The translations under genes were made by a program, and so were the position numbers. 64,000 nt of DNA from Lepturacanthus savala (taxonomy: Eukaryota > Chordata > Actinopteri > Scombriformes > Trichiuridae): the NCBI GenBank assembly GCA_030544235.1, contig CM060463.1, positions 20,853,690 to 20,917,689 of the forward strand, given 5' to 3'. The notes under the pieces were generated by a model. It searched no databases, was not told the origin of the DNA, and was given only the letters and a program-made list of their open reading frames with translations. Shown here piece by piece: positions 33,272 through 46,700 of this stretch. Position 1 is the first letter of the stretch. Each line of letters starts with the position of its first letter.

Positions 33272-34385
33272 CAGTTTGTATAAGGGAGAAGTCAGGGATC
33301 TCAAGGCAAATAAAAGCAAAACCTGGTAGTGCAGTACACCCAGAAGGTAATTGTGAACCTATAATTTATTAATTATTAAACCTATTTACACTCCAATCTT
33401 ACCATAGATTTGTTCACAGTTTAGTTTTAGTGTCCTAAAACTAAACTCTTTCTAACCATGAAGGAATAAAACAAAAACTAATCATTGAGTAGGAATGACC
33501 CTTGAAACCTGTTCAAAATTTCAAATAATTATATGTTTTAATGTAACTTATGATCACAGCGGCCTCCACCACGTGTGCATGCACACAGAGCAAAGAGGTG
33601 CAGACAGAGTACCAGGTGAAATGTGAGATAAGTTTTTAAATCGCTGACACACTGTTACTGTAGGTGCAATGCAGTGTCATTCATCAAACCACCTGTTCAA
33701 CAAAGACAAACATGCAGGAAAGTTACGTTTTCATCTGCTTTGCCATGCAGTCTCCATTTTCTGCTTAGCAAGTCTGTTATGCTAATAGTAAAATCTTATG
33801 AAGTAGCTAAAATGAAAGATGTGTTGTTTAGCTTAGTCTTTAATGTAGATTAACATTTGGAAAATTCTTTAGCTTTTGGCTGAAACACACCATCCCCTCT
33901 GCTCTCTCCCAGCAGTGAATCACACCAACAGAAGACAGGAGGAGTAGCTGATAGTGACTGATATCTCCTCATTTTTTCAATACTACTCGCTACTTTGATG
34001 TCAGAGGTAATATTTAGGCTATCTCCTTAAAACTTTCCATTATATGAAAGCTTTCTTTAACATTTAATTTTTGGCTGTCTTTACCTTTTATCGTGAATGA
34101 TATTACAGGTGAAACCTTTAAATGTAAATCGATATCTATAACATCTAAACATCTAAAACATCTAAAAAGTTCCCACAAGCCTTTCATACCCTCTTCTAGA
34201 CACTCCAATTTTTATCAGACCAAATGGATCAAGTTCTGAAACCAGTCATTTCACTCAAAACATTGGATCCATCTGCAACAGTAATGGAAGTCTGCTGCAG
34301 TGGAGTCTGATATAAGCAAGTGTTTGTGGAAAAACCTTCTCACCACCAGCAGAGCACTGCACCTTTAAAAAAAATTGTTAAGAGT
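33272..34385. other. Intergenic, no feature recognised
   Basis: AT-rich sequence without recognisable genes or transposon ends. Confidence 0.4.
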
Positions 34386-34394
34386 CTAATTACT

Positions 34395-34740
34395 CAACAC
34401 GGTGGTGCAGTGCGTAACACTGTTGTCCCACAGTAAGTAGGTTGCAGGTTCAAGACCTGCTGGGTCTGGAACCTTTCTGTGTGGAGTTTGCATGTTCTGC
34501 GTGGGTTTTCCCTGGATTCTTTGGCTTTTTGCCACAGTCTAAAAACATACTGAGGTTAACTGGAGACTCTACATTGCCCATAGGTGTGAGGGTGTGAGTG
34601 AATGGTGTGCGTGCCTCATGATAGGCTGGCAACCATCTGGGGTGTATCTCTGCCTCTCACCTGCAATTAGCTGGGATTGGCTCCAGCAGACCCCTGTGAT
34701 CCTAGTGAGGACTAAGCGCGTATATCAAATAACTGACTGA
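34395..34740 (+). mobile_element. tRNA-type SINE, diverged copy
   Basis: Head ACGGTGGTGCAGTGCGTAAC, a box B GGTTCAAGACC, the body with a small deletion after CATGTTCTGC, and a tail ATAACTGACTGA. More diverged than the 32913 copy; no clear target duplication. Confidence 0.82.
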
Positions 34741-34795
34741 ATCATTTCTCAAATGACTTTATAGATATAAAATATAAATGGAAAGTATACTGAAT

Positions 34796-34916
34796 TTATT
34801 TGGCACCATTCTAGTCTTAAAAACGACTCAAAGCACTTTACACGTCATGCCAACATTCAATCATTCATACACTGACAGGTGTAAAGTGCAAACTTGCACA
34901 TCAGAAGAGGTTTGTA

Positions 34917-34950
<34 letters not shown>

Positions 34951-35090
34951 AAGGGACAGTATTTGGGAGCAGGTTGGGGTTCAGTGTATTGTCCACAAAC
35001 ACTTCAACATGCAGACTAGAACAACCGGGGATCGAACCACTTATCTTCTGTTAGTAAGTTAGTCTGAACAACCTCTGAGCCCGGGCACCC
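34796..35090 (-). mobile_element. Second SINE family, reverse copy, carrying a (CA)n
   Basis: On the - strand GTGGTTCGATCCCCGG is a clear tRNA box B. The remainder includes AAAGTGCTTTGAGTCGTTTT, typical of the 3' region of vertebrate SINEs with a conserved core. It is interrupted by (CA)15 at 34919-34948. Confidence 0.6.
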
Positions 35091-35399
35091 CATATGAAAA
35101 TATGAAAAATATATGTTCTCATAATTTGTACCGAATTGCACCACCATTTTCATAAAAAGTCCTAGAAATAAATTGTAAATAACCTGCATTTTAACATAAA
35201 AAATTCCAGGAATTTGTGCTAAAATTAAAAGACCTGTGACATAAAGCGGTGCACTCGTGTTGGAAGACAGTGAAAAACTGTCTATTTGGCATTTGTGCAT
35301 TGGGTTTTTATTGCTCTCCTGCTTCCACGTCAGTGTTTTTGACACCAAACACATACTTTTCTTTGAAGAAATCCTTCAAGTTTGAGTTTTTCACTTGGA

Positions 35400-36330
35400 C
35401 TTGGCCACAACCCCATCAATGGCGGCGTGTTGTTATGGTTCAAAATCAGAAGACCCCCTGACAACCCCCTCCCCCCCAATGCACACACAGACACACACAC
35501 ACACACACCTCCGCCGCTCTACTGGAACTGAGTACTTATTTTTGCTCTTTCATCTCTTCTCGCCTCTCAGGCTCAGCTGACCTCTTTGCTCTGACCACAA
35601 CTGCCCCCCCAACCCACCCCCCCATATGTCTGACTCTTCATTACACACAGTGAACCTGAATGCACCGTGGCTATGATCACACATACATCCTGAATATTTA
35701 AACCAATAGAAATAGTGGGAATGAGAGAGGCTTAGAGAATAATACCCAAAGGTTGGTTTGAACCAATGGTGGATCTGGTGATCCACTGGTGATGGGTCTC
35801 CATGTCTTTTTTTTCTGTACATACATAACAAACACATATATACATATGTGTGTGTTTGTGTAGTGGAGGGTTTTCAAAGGCATGCTTGGTACCGGATAAG
35901 TGGGGTCACATGCATGTTCACATGTTCTGGTATTTTTTTTCCTGTGGTCCATCAACTTGAAGTTCAAGGTTGAATTGGTTGGAGTGGTAAGAAAAGGAAC
36001 AAAAAGGCAAATGGAAAAAAGAGGAAATGAATTCTCATTGAAGCACAACAATCCTGGAAACACTTCTTTGACTTCTCTGCTCATTATATCTCTACAATAT
36101 GTTCATAGTTGAATTTTCCCAAAGTCTGTTGAAAAATTGTGATGACCGTGAGCATATATCGGCGAGAACATGCTTGTTGTCTGTAGACAGCAGTGTGTGT
36201 GAGAGAGAGTATAGGGTGGGGGTGAGACATGTCTCTTGCAGATGTGAGAAAACGGCTATGTCTCTTAGACTGCGTGTGTCGACAGCCTTAATTGGCAGAA
36301 TGGAATTACTGAGTTAGCTCCAAGTGAATC
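35400..36330. other. Intergenic, no gene recognised
   Basis: Short CA and C runs near 35490-35510 and mixed sequence. The overlapping open frames at 35550-36084 on the - strand show no splice context or known motif. Confidence 0.4.
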
Positions 36331-37080
36331 GAAGGTAATTTAATGAGCAGCGTTGAAGAGGAGCTGACGGCGGCGCACTACTGTGGGAAAAAACGGGCTC
36401 CTGCTCTCTCCGCGGAACACAAAAGCCCGGAGTGTGTCATTTACAGCTCGCAAAGGATGTACAGTCGGGTGAACTCTCGCTCGCACCCTCTCTTGCCTTT
36501 TCTCTCCCTCTTCATTTGTCGGCGGGTTGCCATGGTGACGGGGGTGGGTGAGGGGAGGCTTGTCCTCGGCTGGGCCCATAATTTCCCCGAGAGCCTGTCT
36601 GGATGTGACACGTCCTTTTCAGCCAGGCATTGTTTGGATGCTGATTTACGTGTGTTTGTTGCACTTTACCACCGACCTCCTCCGTCCGCACCTCCAGGCG
36701 GGCGGAAAATTTTTTCTTTAAAAAAGGATCAATATGTTACAAAGTAGCTTGAAGAAGAACGAGTTTGTTTATGAAAAATTTTGGATAGTGTTGCGTAGAA
36801 ATGTTGGAATGTCTTTTTTTGCCATTAAACATTGAACTTGAACACTATGACTTTACCTATGCTGCTTCTTTTGACTGTTTGGAAAAGCCCATATTTCACC
36901 AACCAGCCCGTCCCTGGTCCCACCCAGTGGGCGTTCCTCCAATGTAGAAGCGTCCAATCACAGTCTGGCCCTTTACACCATCCCTCCGTGTTCAGCCTGT
37001 TGAGGACTTTTTTGTGTTCACATGTTTTTTTCCTTTCCCTTTTACTTTTTTTCCTGCTGCCCCTCATTGAGCCACTTGAG
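36331..37080 (+). promoter_or_regulatory. cldn19: cldn19 upstream regulatory/promoter region
   Basis: CpG-containing, G/C-balanced block directly upstream of the cldn19 leader. It contains an RFX-type X-box at 36526-36539, a GGGCGTTCC box near 36930 and a CCAAT box (GTCCAATCACA) at about 36950. A plausible transcription start lies between about 36970 and 37100, but no TATA box fixes it. Assignment to cldn19 rests on distance and orientation. Confidence 0.45.
36526..36539. promoter_or_regulatory. cldn19: RFX-type X-box palindrome near the cldn19 promoter
   Basis: GTTGCCATGGTGAC, whose complement GTCACCATGGCAAC is close to an ideal X-box with two intact half-sites. It is 1.07 kb upstream of the cldn19 ATG. 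Function is inferred from the motif only. Confidence 0.55.
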
Positions 37081-37596
37081 CCTGGAGCAGATGGAAAGAC
37101 TGTAGTGGGGGGAAAGAAGCAAGCGGCAGAGAGAGAGAGAGAGAGAGAAAGAGAGAATTGGAAGAAGCCATGCAAAGAGTGAGGCAGCCCAGCGACAATG
37201 CTTGATGAACTGAGCCACTGACCACCAGAAAGACTGACTTCCTACTTTGATTTGACACCTTTGAAACCAAAGAATCTGACAGGAGAGCCCCAAGGAGAGA
37301 CACTGACTCATTGTCCCACCTGACGGACAAAAAAAGGAGCCCAGGAAACGTTGGTGGGAGAAAAAGAAAGAAAGCTAGAGAGAAGGAGAAAGAGTGGAGT
37401 CCTACAGATGAGAGTTAAAGCAGGGAGGCGTAAGGAGATGCTCAGAGGGACCAGATAGTGAAGAGAAAAAGTGAGACGATTCACAGGATTGCCGCAGGTG
37501 TTGATCAAGGGAACGCCAGCCCGAACAAAAAAAAACAAAAGGAGGGGGAAAGAAAACAGTGAGACCAGAACCAGAAGCGAAGAGATATAAAGAAGG
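37081..37596 (+). promoter_or_regulatory. cldn19: Probable cldn19 5'UTR, purine-rich
   Basis: Long A/G-rich segment including (GA)n at 37127-37157 and GAAAGAAAG stretches, running up to the start codon. Open frames on the opposite strand here (37311-37042, 37604-37308) are Leu/Ser/Phe readings of this purine tract and are not genes. Possible short upstream ATGs occur, so leader translation control cannot be excluded. Confidence 0.45.
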
Positions 37597-37819
37597 ATGG
37601 CCAACTCGGGTCTCCAGTTGTTGGGTTATTTCCTGGCGTTGGGCGGCTGGATCGGCATAATCGCCACCACCGCCTTGCCCCAGTGGAAGCAGTCGTCATA
37701 CGCCGGCGATGCCATCATCACGGCCGTGGGTCTGTATGAGGGGCTGTGGATGAGCTGCGCCTCGCAGAGCACGGGACAGGTGCAGTGCAAGATCTTTGAC
37801 TCCATGCTCTCTCTGGACA
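37597..37819 (+). CDS. cldn19: cldn19 exon 1 (TM1 and first extracellular loop)
   Basis: 74 codons plus one base, from MANSGLQLL to SMLSLD. Contains all three signature elements (W, GLW, two Cys) and ends at the claudin-typical phase 1 site, GGACA|GTGAGT. A 6.3-kb intron follows. Confidence 0.96.
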
Positions 37820-40744
37820 GTGAGTACAATGTTTTAAAGTTGACCGGACAGAATCTGACTTTTCTAACAGCCTGTGGCGGCTTCTTCATTCTCTAGCTGT
37901 TAGACACTCTACCAACTAATTTATTATATCCTCATTGAAAGTATATTGAGAGTTGAAGACTATTATCATTATATTTGAGATAAAACTAACTAGGGCTGCA
38001 ACTAAACACTATTCTGATAGTTGATATAGATTATTGAAACAATCGGTTATTTGTTTGGTTCATAAAATGGTGTAAAATGTTAATCATGTTTCCCAAAGAT
38101 CAAGATGAAACATGTCATCAGTTCACTATTATAGAAGACTAAGTAAACCATAAAATATTCAGACTTTAGAAGCTGGAACCAGAGAATTTGGACATTTTCT
38201 TCTTAAAATTACTCAAATTGATTAATCAGTTATTTAGCTGGTGATTAACTAATTGATTAATTGACAATTGCTTCGGCTTACTACTAGCATTGATCACAGA
38301 AGAAAAATGTACCTTTAACTGTTCAAATAAAATGATTCAAACCAATCATTCAATTACCAAAATAGTTGGTGATTAATGTAAAGTCGGCACTTAAAGTTGG
38401 CAGCTAAACGATTAATCGCTTAATATTTGCAGCTCTGATTCTAACAAATATGCAAAAGTTTCAGTGGGGCGGAGGAGGGCGTCTTTTTAGATGATGAAGT
38501 GATGCTCATTGTGTAATTTGTCAGATGATGGCGAAAGAAAACCAAAATTCAAGTGAGACACTTATCTTCTAATTCACCACCAAGAAAGTTCATCCAATTA
38601 TATTTCAATCAGACTTTATTCAAGCTTAATTCTCACTTTGACAAATTGCTTTCTTTCTTGGCTGCCCTCGTTGACTTCTATTTAATATAACAAATCTGTG
38701 ATTAGACATTATTATAGCTATTTTAGTCAGCCAAGATGACAAAAGTGAGACCCACTGGAAATCTCTGCTTTCACTTTAGTCTTCCAAAAAAATCTGTGCA
38801 GGCTCATGTGGTTAACCACTACAGTTTATTGTAGCTGGGACATTAATTTGGCCAAATGTATTAATCAGCAGTGAAAACAAACCCTCTCTATATAGGACAC
38901 ATCAAACTATTGAAACTGCGAATCACAATTTTAGAGTGTTGCATGTTTTAATAGAGTTCACAATCAGCCTTTTAAAACTCCAAAACATCATGCAAAGTAT
39001 TGTGTCAGGAGCAGGGGAGGGGTTTAGGAATGTGGGGTTCAGACATAAATTAGCCCAGAATATGAACCTCCTGTCATCTCCAATCTGTAAGTAGGACCTA
39101 GTGACTCATAATTAATAGCACACAGATTATATGAATCCATTCATCCATTGGCTGCGTAAATCATCCTATTAGAGATTCTAATGAAAGACTCCAGGGAGGG
39201 GGGCTCGCTCAGGAGTGATTTTTTTCCACAAAACAATTGAAAACTTTGTCTGTTTCTCCTCTGTGGTTTAAGAGTGATGCATTGCTTATGCTTCTTTGCG
39301 GCTGCACACGCTTGCCAATGGAGAAATGAACGGGAGGTGTTCAGCAAACATTTTGGTGCCTTGGTGAGTCATTATATCAAAACATTTTCTGTAATGGGTG
39401 CTGGAGCTGATCTCCCATCTCCTTTGGCTCATTGCAGCAATAAGAACAGCGTATTGTCCTTTGCCGATGAATAGGGGCTGTGAGGAGAAGAAAAGGGCAG
39501 TGTTGAGCACAAAACACCAGAGATATTCCCAGAATGCGCGCTGTCTTCCCCACACGCTTGCATTGTTTCATTTGTTCATTAACACGCCCAGTGGGTCCAG
39601 ATCCAGACTTATGGCCAAAACACTGAAGAAAATCCTCTCCAAAGAGTTAAACTATATCTGTTGTATGACAAGTCCTCGATCAAATCACAGGTTTCGTTAA
39701 GGCGCATCCTAGATAGGTCATATTGTTACGAAATGGAGCACATCGGCATCCAATCATGTGTCCGGGGGTCAGAGAAGGCACCGCAGGGTTTTGGGTTTTG
39801 ATTAAACACGTTGGTTTGGTTGGTTTGATCCAGCAGTGAGAGGTTTCTGGAGTAACTTGGCTAACATTCGCAGCAGGAGCAGCCATGTGATGGCGGGTGT
39901 AATTGTTCACCAGACCGTGATGCGCTCTCCTGATGCGGCCAAGCAGCAGAAGAGGAAGAGGTTGGATCCACATGCTCATTTTACTCAAGCATTTTTTTGC
40001 ACGAGGAGACAACGATATTCAGCTTAAGAAGGGTAAAGGTTGTCTGCCGTTATGGAAACAGCATGGATGGTGCTGAAAGGACAGTTCTTCAGAGCCAAAG
40101 ACGTATGAACATGATGTAAAAAAACCTGCACACATTGATGATCTTATGATCTTCATCAGCAGATGGAATACGCATGGTCCATTTGTACTGAGCACTTTTA
40201 ATAGCTTCTTGTCTGTGTTTAATTTTCAACTTTCCAAGGTGAAGAATGAGCAGTGAGCTGCATTTGTTCGATATTTGCATGTGACATGCTGTCACATTAC
40301 ATAACTGTATTTTTTTCACACCGAGAAGAGAACACTTGAGTCTGGTTTGGTATGTCCAGATGTATAAGTGAAACTGTATTGAATGTATTGGATTGAATAG
40401 ATCAGGATTATTTGGGTGGCTTTGGATTAGGAGGTCAAGTGGGGCGTTCAATAGCAGCAGGGCAGCAGCAGCCCTTTCCTGTCCATATGTTAAAGTGTCC
40501 TTCAGGAAGATGCTGACCGCCCAAGTTTCTCGTGATGGTTCAGCCATTGGTCCACTGCCATCTTGCATAGTATATGAATGACTTTCAGATGCGTTGAAAC
40601 TGCCGCCCAAGAGCCAAGATTTGTTCAATTACTGCAGAAGCAACTGCCCAATCAAGACATGAGCTCCCACTGATTGTTCCTTACTGGGAAAGTGTTTTTG
40701 ATGGGCTGGTGGTCATGATCAATCATAGTAGCATTTAATTGCAG

Positions 40745-40793
<49 letters not shown>

Positions 40794-43700
40794 CCCCTAT
40801 CGTAAAATCCAAAAATACCCTTGGACTTATTTTTTTTTTAGGTTTTATTTTGAAATGGAAAGCACAAAATTGTAGAAGAAATAATAATAATAATATAACA
40901 CTTTTTTTTGTTTGCTGTTTTCCTTCCCATCTGTATTATATATTACAAATCAATGAATAAAACACACCAAATGAAGAAATGTTCTTAAAAATTCTTAATA
41001 TACAAGCTGTTTTTGACACTTTTCTAGCTTGATAAAAAATGACATGAAGCAAAGAAATAATTAAAACCTGTCCAGTTTTAGGGGTGTAGGATTCAATTTC
41101 GGGGGACCATAAATCACACCACCAGAAATATGTCTATAGTAACATTAATGTTTTGTATTCAATAGTGCGTCAATCCAATAGTAACAGCTATTCTAGTTGC
41201 ACTGCAAATAATGAACTCTAACAAGTGAAAATATAGTTTTTAGTATAATTATTTTGAAATATATTTTTCCATACCAGATATGTTTTTTCTTTGAAAAACG
41301 TTAAATAAGTCAAATGATCTGCCAATGGAATAAGGTAATTCTGCTCAATATTGGCCTAATTGTACTAAATACAAAATATTACATTTTAATGCATCAACTG
41401 AAACAAATTCAGTTGATGCAATTCACACAAATTTCTTTCTGTCTCATTTGTTGGCTCGAAGGGTTCAGATCATGATACCACATTGTGTATTCAAAAAGTG
41501 AAGCAACTTACTACATACAAGTAAACTCACAGAGTTGTTAATGGAGTTAATGGATGAGCGATCATACAATAAAGAATATCCTATTAGTCTATGTTTTGAA
41601 TTTGGTGTTAAACTTAATTTGAACTGGGTTGAAACATAGGTTTTGTTTTATGGTTGGGCAGTGAGTGGGCAAACACATATTACGTATGAAAGAGTCACAA
41701 GTGACCTCACAATGGGATCTTACAGTGCCCACACACACCAGCAAGCACACACACTCATTGAAAGCTTGTGGCTGGCACTGCCAACCTTGGCGCTGGAAAG
41801 AGAGGGTGTAGAGGGTGAGCCAGAGCCCCTCACCCACCCTCCTCATCACCCTCACCTCCCCTTCCTCATCACCCCCCACCCCCTAGCCTCTTCTTCACCC
41901 CAAAGGCCCTTGAACTCAACTCTGGTTTGTCACTGACTGAACTGATGGAAATAGTGTCATTTAACGTTGGCCTGAAACCCCCGCATAGAAGGAAAAGAGG
42001 AATGCTCAGAGTGGATGAAAGAAAAGAAAATCAAACCTCTCTCTGTTGAGGACTATTCAGATGCTCCATCAAAAAGGAGCCGTGGAGCCATAAATCAGAC
42101 ATCAAAGATGGTTCCATTGTCATCCTCGCCTCATAAGTCCCTTCAGATCAGCTTCTGAAATGCCACTTCAACTGCCCAATGAAAGATGGTGTGTATGTGT
42201 ATTTGTGTCAGAATGACGAATGGCAGCTTTAGGTTCTGCTAATTCTGTTGCTCAATAGCTCTGTTTGAAGTGACTTTCTTTGTCTCGCGCATGTAGTCAC
42301 ATCCTGTTCCGTTCTAGTGTCGTTATGCAGGACAATTTGTTTCCGACCTTCAAAACGGTAGTGTGACTAAAAGGTTGAATTCGAGTTCCACTTCTTTGTT
42401 CCAAGATCAAACACCATGACAAGGTTGATTTAGATTATGTAGCGAAAGTTCATTCTTAACCTTGGAAACAGTGGTCTGATGAAAAGATTATATTCAAGGT
42501 CCGCTTACTAGCTTTTTTTCCCCCTGAGCTATGAAGGCCATGAGATCTGATTGAAAGCTTTGTTAAAAAGAAAAAAAAAATGTTCCTCTCTATTCAATTC
42601 AATGTGAGCAAATGTTCCTCTCTATTCAATTCAATGTGAGCAAATGTTCCTCTCTATTCAATTCAAGGTGAGCATATAATGGCATTCTTCACTTTGGCCT
42701 ACTTTAGCTAACATTTTTTTTCTGGCATTCTAAAGAATATTAGACTTTGCTTGAAAGCTCCGGAAAGTGGATGTTGAACAATTAAAGACTTTTTTATTCT
42801 AGTCTACCCTAGTTGGCTGTGGAAGTTCATTGTTTCCTTTGGTAATTTGAACAAAATTAATTTAAGGTGCACTTTCAATTCTTAGGGAAGACGCAAGAAG
42901 TAGAGTCATGTGATTATAAGCTCTGGTAAAAAGGTACACCTGTTTAATTCTAGTAAAGTTTTAATGAGTCTGGAGGCTTAAAGATCATTAAGTCTGGCTG
43001 AAAGCTCTATCAGGAAATTATAGTTTTATCTTGAGGCAAGATTTGATTGTCAAACTTTCTTATTGCATTTTTATACTGATCTATTCAGTTTGTTTTTTCT
43101 GCTTTATTCTATTCAGTGGTTCTGATATAATTTGAGTTTTGCTTTTGTCCTCTTACACTTCAATTGTTTGGCGGTATCGCTGTCAAACCTGTGTTGAAAA
43201 CTCAGTTATGATTATTGCCGTTTCCATATTTGTCACCTCTGTCACATGTCAGAATTGGGATATTGGATATTTGCACGTTTCCTGCTGCTGTTGGGATTTC
43301 AACAGTCCCTTCTTGCTTATTGTGACTAAGATGCGCTCCGTCAGTGTTCTGACGGTATCATTAAATCGCCCCGGCGTTGCATTCGCGTTTAACGCGTCCA
43401 TGAGCGGCTGCGTTTGAGGCAGTTATGTCTGATCGCTGTGGCGACAGCTCCACGAAAACAATCTCGCTTTGTGACAAGGCCACACTAATCCCACTGTGTG
43501 AAACATGTAAAGCAGGCCCTCCCACTGCTGCTCCGTGGAGACACAGAGAGAGAGAGTTGTGTGTCTCATCTGTGTCTATTCCACCTACTCTTAGTGTGTG
43601 TGTGCATATATTGTTGTATTTGCACATATGTGTGTGTAAATATGTGTAAATATGTTCCTCCCACTAAGTTATGTGTGTGTGTGTGGGCAACACATTTGAT

Positions 43701-46700
43701 TTTTGCAAAGGCCGTGGAACAATCTGGAGAAGATTTGGAGGATAATTTAAGAAGCCTGGCCAGGAATTTTTTAAAAGATAGAATTACAGTTTTCTGGAAA
43801 ATAGGACAGTGGTGGACTCTCCCTAATGAGTTTCCTGTCATAAAAACATATGGTCCTCCCATTATTCCATTCTTTACAATGATCACTTTTATGTCCAGGC
43901 ATTTTTTATTGATAAACTAAAAGTCACCTCTCTGTTTGTTTTCCTGTCTCCTCACCATTTTCGTCCCTCTTCTTTACTTCTTCTGGTTTTATCTCCTTCA
44001 CTTTCGCCCTCGTATCTGCTGTTGTTTCACTATCATTCACTGCTCTGCGCTCCACTCCCTCCCTCCTCCTGTTTCTCTTCCACTATCTAGTCCACATCCA
44101 GACAAGTCGGGCCCTGATGGTGGTGTCGGTGCTGCTGGGCTTCATCGGCATCATTGTTAGCGTGGTGGGCATGAAGTGCACGAAGGTGGGAGATAACAAC
44201 CCGGCCACCAAGACCCGCATCGCTGTGACCGGTGGAGCTCTCTTCCTTCTTGCAGGTGTGATTAAATATGAAGCCAATGATGTCTTCTTTCAATGTTGTG
44301 TTTAGTTTCCAACCAACACTGCAAAAGCAAGTGTTTCTATCTCCTGCAATCAGTGCGCTTAGCGAAAGTGGCCTGGCATTTTTCTTAGCCTGAATCTCTC
44401 CAGGGGTCCTCAGGCTAAATAAAAGCCCCTGCTGTAAACAGGAAGTGGTCATTTTAGAGTCATTAGCGGCTGACCACAGATATACACAACAAGACCAGGG
44501 TCCAAAATCAAAAAGAAATCAACTAAACAGGGATTTCCCAGTTCATAAAGTGAACATTTGCTGGCTTCATTGATACAGAAAACTAAAATTATTATTTTCC
44601 TCACCCACAGGTCTATGCACACTGGTGTCTGTGTCCTGGTACGCCACTCAGGTGTCCTATCAGTTCTTCAACCCAAATACGCCGCCCAACGCCAGGTATG
44701 AAGATCAATTGTTGCCAAGCTCCAACATCTAGCATCATTTAACAATGAATTATTCCAGTAATACTTATTTATAGATGAATTTTCCCTGCTGTAGTTCTTT
44801 ACTTTAAACGCCCCGTATTGTAGAAGGTGAGATGTTAATTGCTTTTTGACTATGAGAAGGTTAAGCTGTCATATAAATGTTTCAAAAACATTAAATCCAC
44901 AGAGAAATGCACTCTCATTCAAAAACTGTGCCTTAAAACAAGCTATTAATTTATGATGTCACAACCCCCATCCCCATACAGCCCCCACTCTTTGCTATTC
45001 AAATCTCATTCATATTAATGAGACAGACAGAAATCCAGCTGTTCTTGAGCCCCAGAGAGAAGCTTGAGAGAGGAGATGTAAAACTAAATTAAATGGGTTT
45101 TGTTAATTATAACCAACAAATATCGTGTTGGGATTATCAGAACTTTAAATAAAAGCCAGGAAAAGTGTACAGTATGGGACTTTTAAATACTTTTGCCTTG
45201 GTTGTTGTTTCAAGATTCTAGGATGATGGTAAATGTGATGCATTTTAAGATTCTACTCAAATTCTGCCATTGTTCACATATAAAATACCTAGTGTGACAC
45301 TCTCTGATTGGTTTACAGCTCATTGCCAACTACAACTCTACAGTGTGCACATGAAAACACTGAACACTGTCATATACGCATGATGTGGAGACACCACACA
45401 TGCAATCTCATATGTTTTGTAAAATACTCCACGAAGTTCCATTAACATGCAAAAGTGCTGCAATAGTGATAATATACTGCAACAAAACAACATGAGTCCA
45501 ACACTATATTGCCAAAGTTCACACAACAGCCAAGTTAATATTTCATTCAGACAGGAGCAAGCAAATGTAAGGTTGTGTGTTGAGAACACAGCAATGAAAA
45601 AAAGCTGCTTTTTGTGCTGTTTCACAAAATAGCCCCAGAAACCAGAATAAATCTTTTGATGCAGGTGTGCTTCCAATATATCTAAGGAAAAAAAAAACAT
45701 GATAAGCGTTGTCTGATCAAACTGTGTTTGATTCGGTGTTGAAAAGAAGACATGCGGGGAAATCAAAGGATTCTATAACAGAAATCAAACAATTATCTAA
45801 TATCTTTAGGCCAGTCGGAAGCTGGCTATGTAACTTTTGCTTAGGGAATTCTCATCTTTATTCCTGATATTGATACTATTGATGCTATGATACTATCTAA
45901 GATACTTTGATCTGTGATGATTTGCCTAAGGTTTAGCATTGCAGATATTCTGTAGTTCCAGGATGATTAGACAGTATTGCCCTGTATTATAAAGTGTAGG
46001 TGATAAACAATGCTAGCTTCACCTGCTTTTCTAATTATTACATTTCCTAATTATTGCTAAAAAACATGGTTAGCTTTAGCTACAAACAGTTGCTAATTAT
46101 AAACTCAAGCAGCTCTAGCTGCTAATAGTTGTTAACAATAAAAATGGCTACTTCTAATTGATACCATTTATGCTATCTTATTATTGTTAATTAACAAAGT
46201 TAGCTTTATCTACTTAATTTGACCAACTTTAGTTGTTAGTAGTTAATTCATTCCTTTAGCTGCTAATATTTCCTAATTATGACCCATACAAATGCTTTGC
46301 CATGATTTGCCATACAAATACCTGCTTTATTTAGCTAAATGTTGTTTTAGAGGCAGTTTAAAAAAAAAAAATCCAACCAATTTTCATTTATCAAGCAACT
46401 TAGTCTTCAATATCACATTTGTGATAGTGAAATTAATTATGTTAATTTCTTTCACCATAAAAAGTTTGAGCTTTTAGACTTTTTCTTATTTGGAGGTGGG
46501 AATACAGACTTAAAGACTTTGTAGACATTTACATTGTATTCCCGGCTCCTCGAGGCTGCGTGTCAACGTATCGTTGGGCAAGATACTTAACCTGAAAGTG
46601 CCTTGGTGTGTGAATGTGTATGAATAATTATCCACCCGCTGAGCTGGTCAGCACCTTGCATGGCAGCAGCAGTCAGTTTATAAATTGAACACTTGTGAAG

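Noticed and set aside
36343..36747. 134-codon open frame upstream of cldn19
   Set aside because: Lies in the CpG-bearing promoter block, has no recognisable domain and no splice link to cldn19 exon 1.
37042..37604. Minus-strand Leu/Ser/Phe-rich open frames
   Set aside because: Complement of the purine-rich cldn19 leader; composition artefact.
40089..40628. 179-codon minus-strand frame in cldn19 intron 1
   Set aside because: The longest unexplained frame, but it has no motif, membrane pattern or splice context; could be revisited with conservation data.
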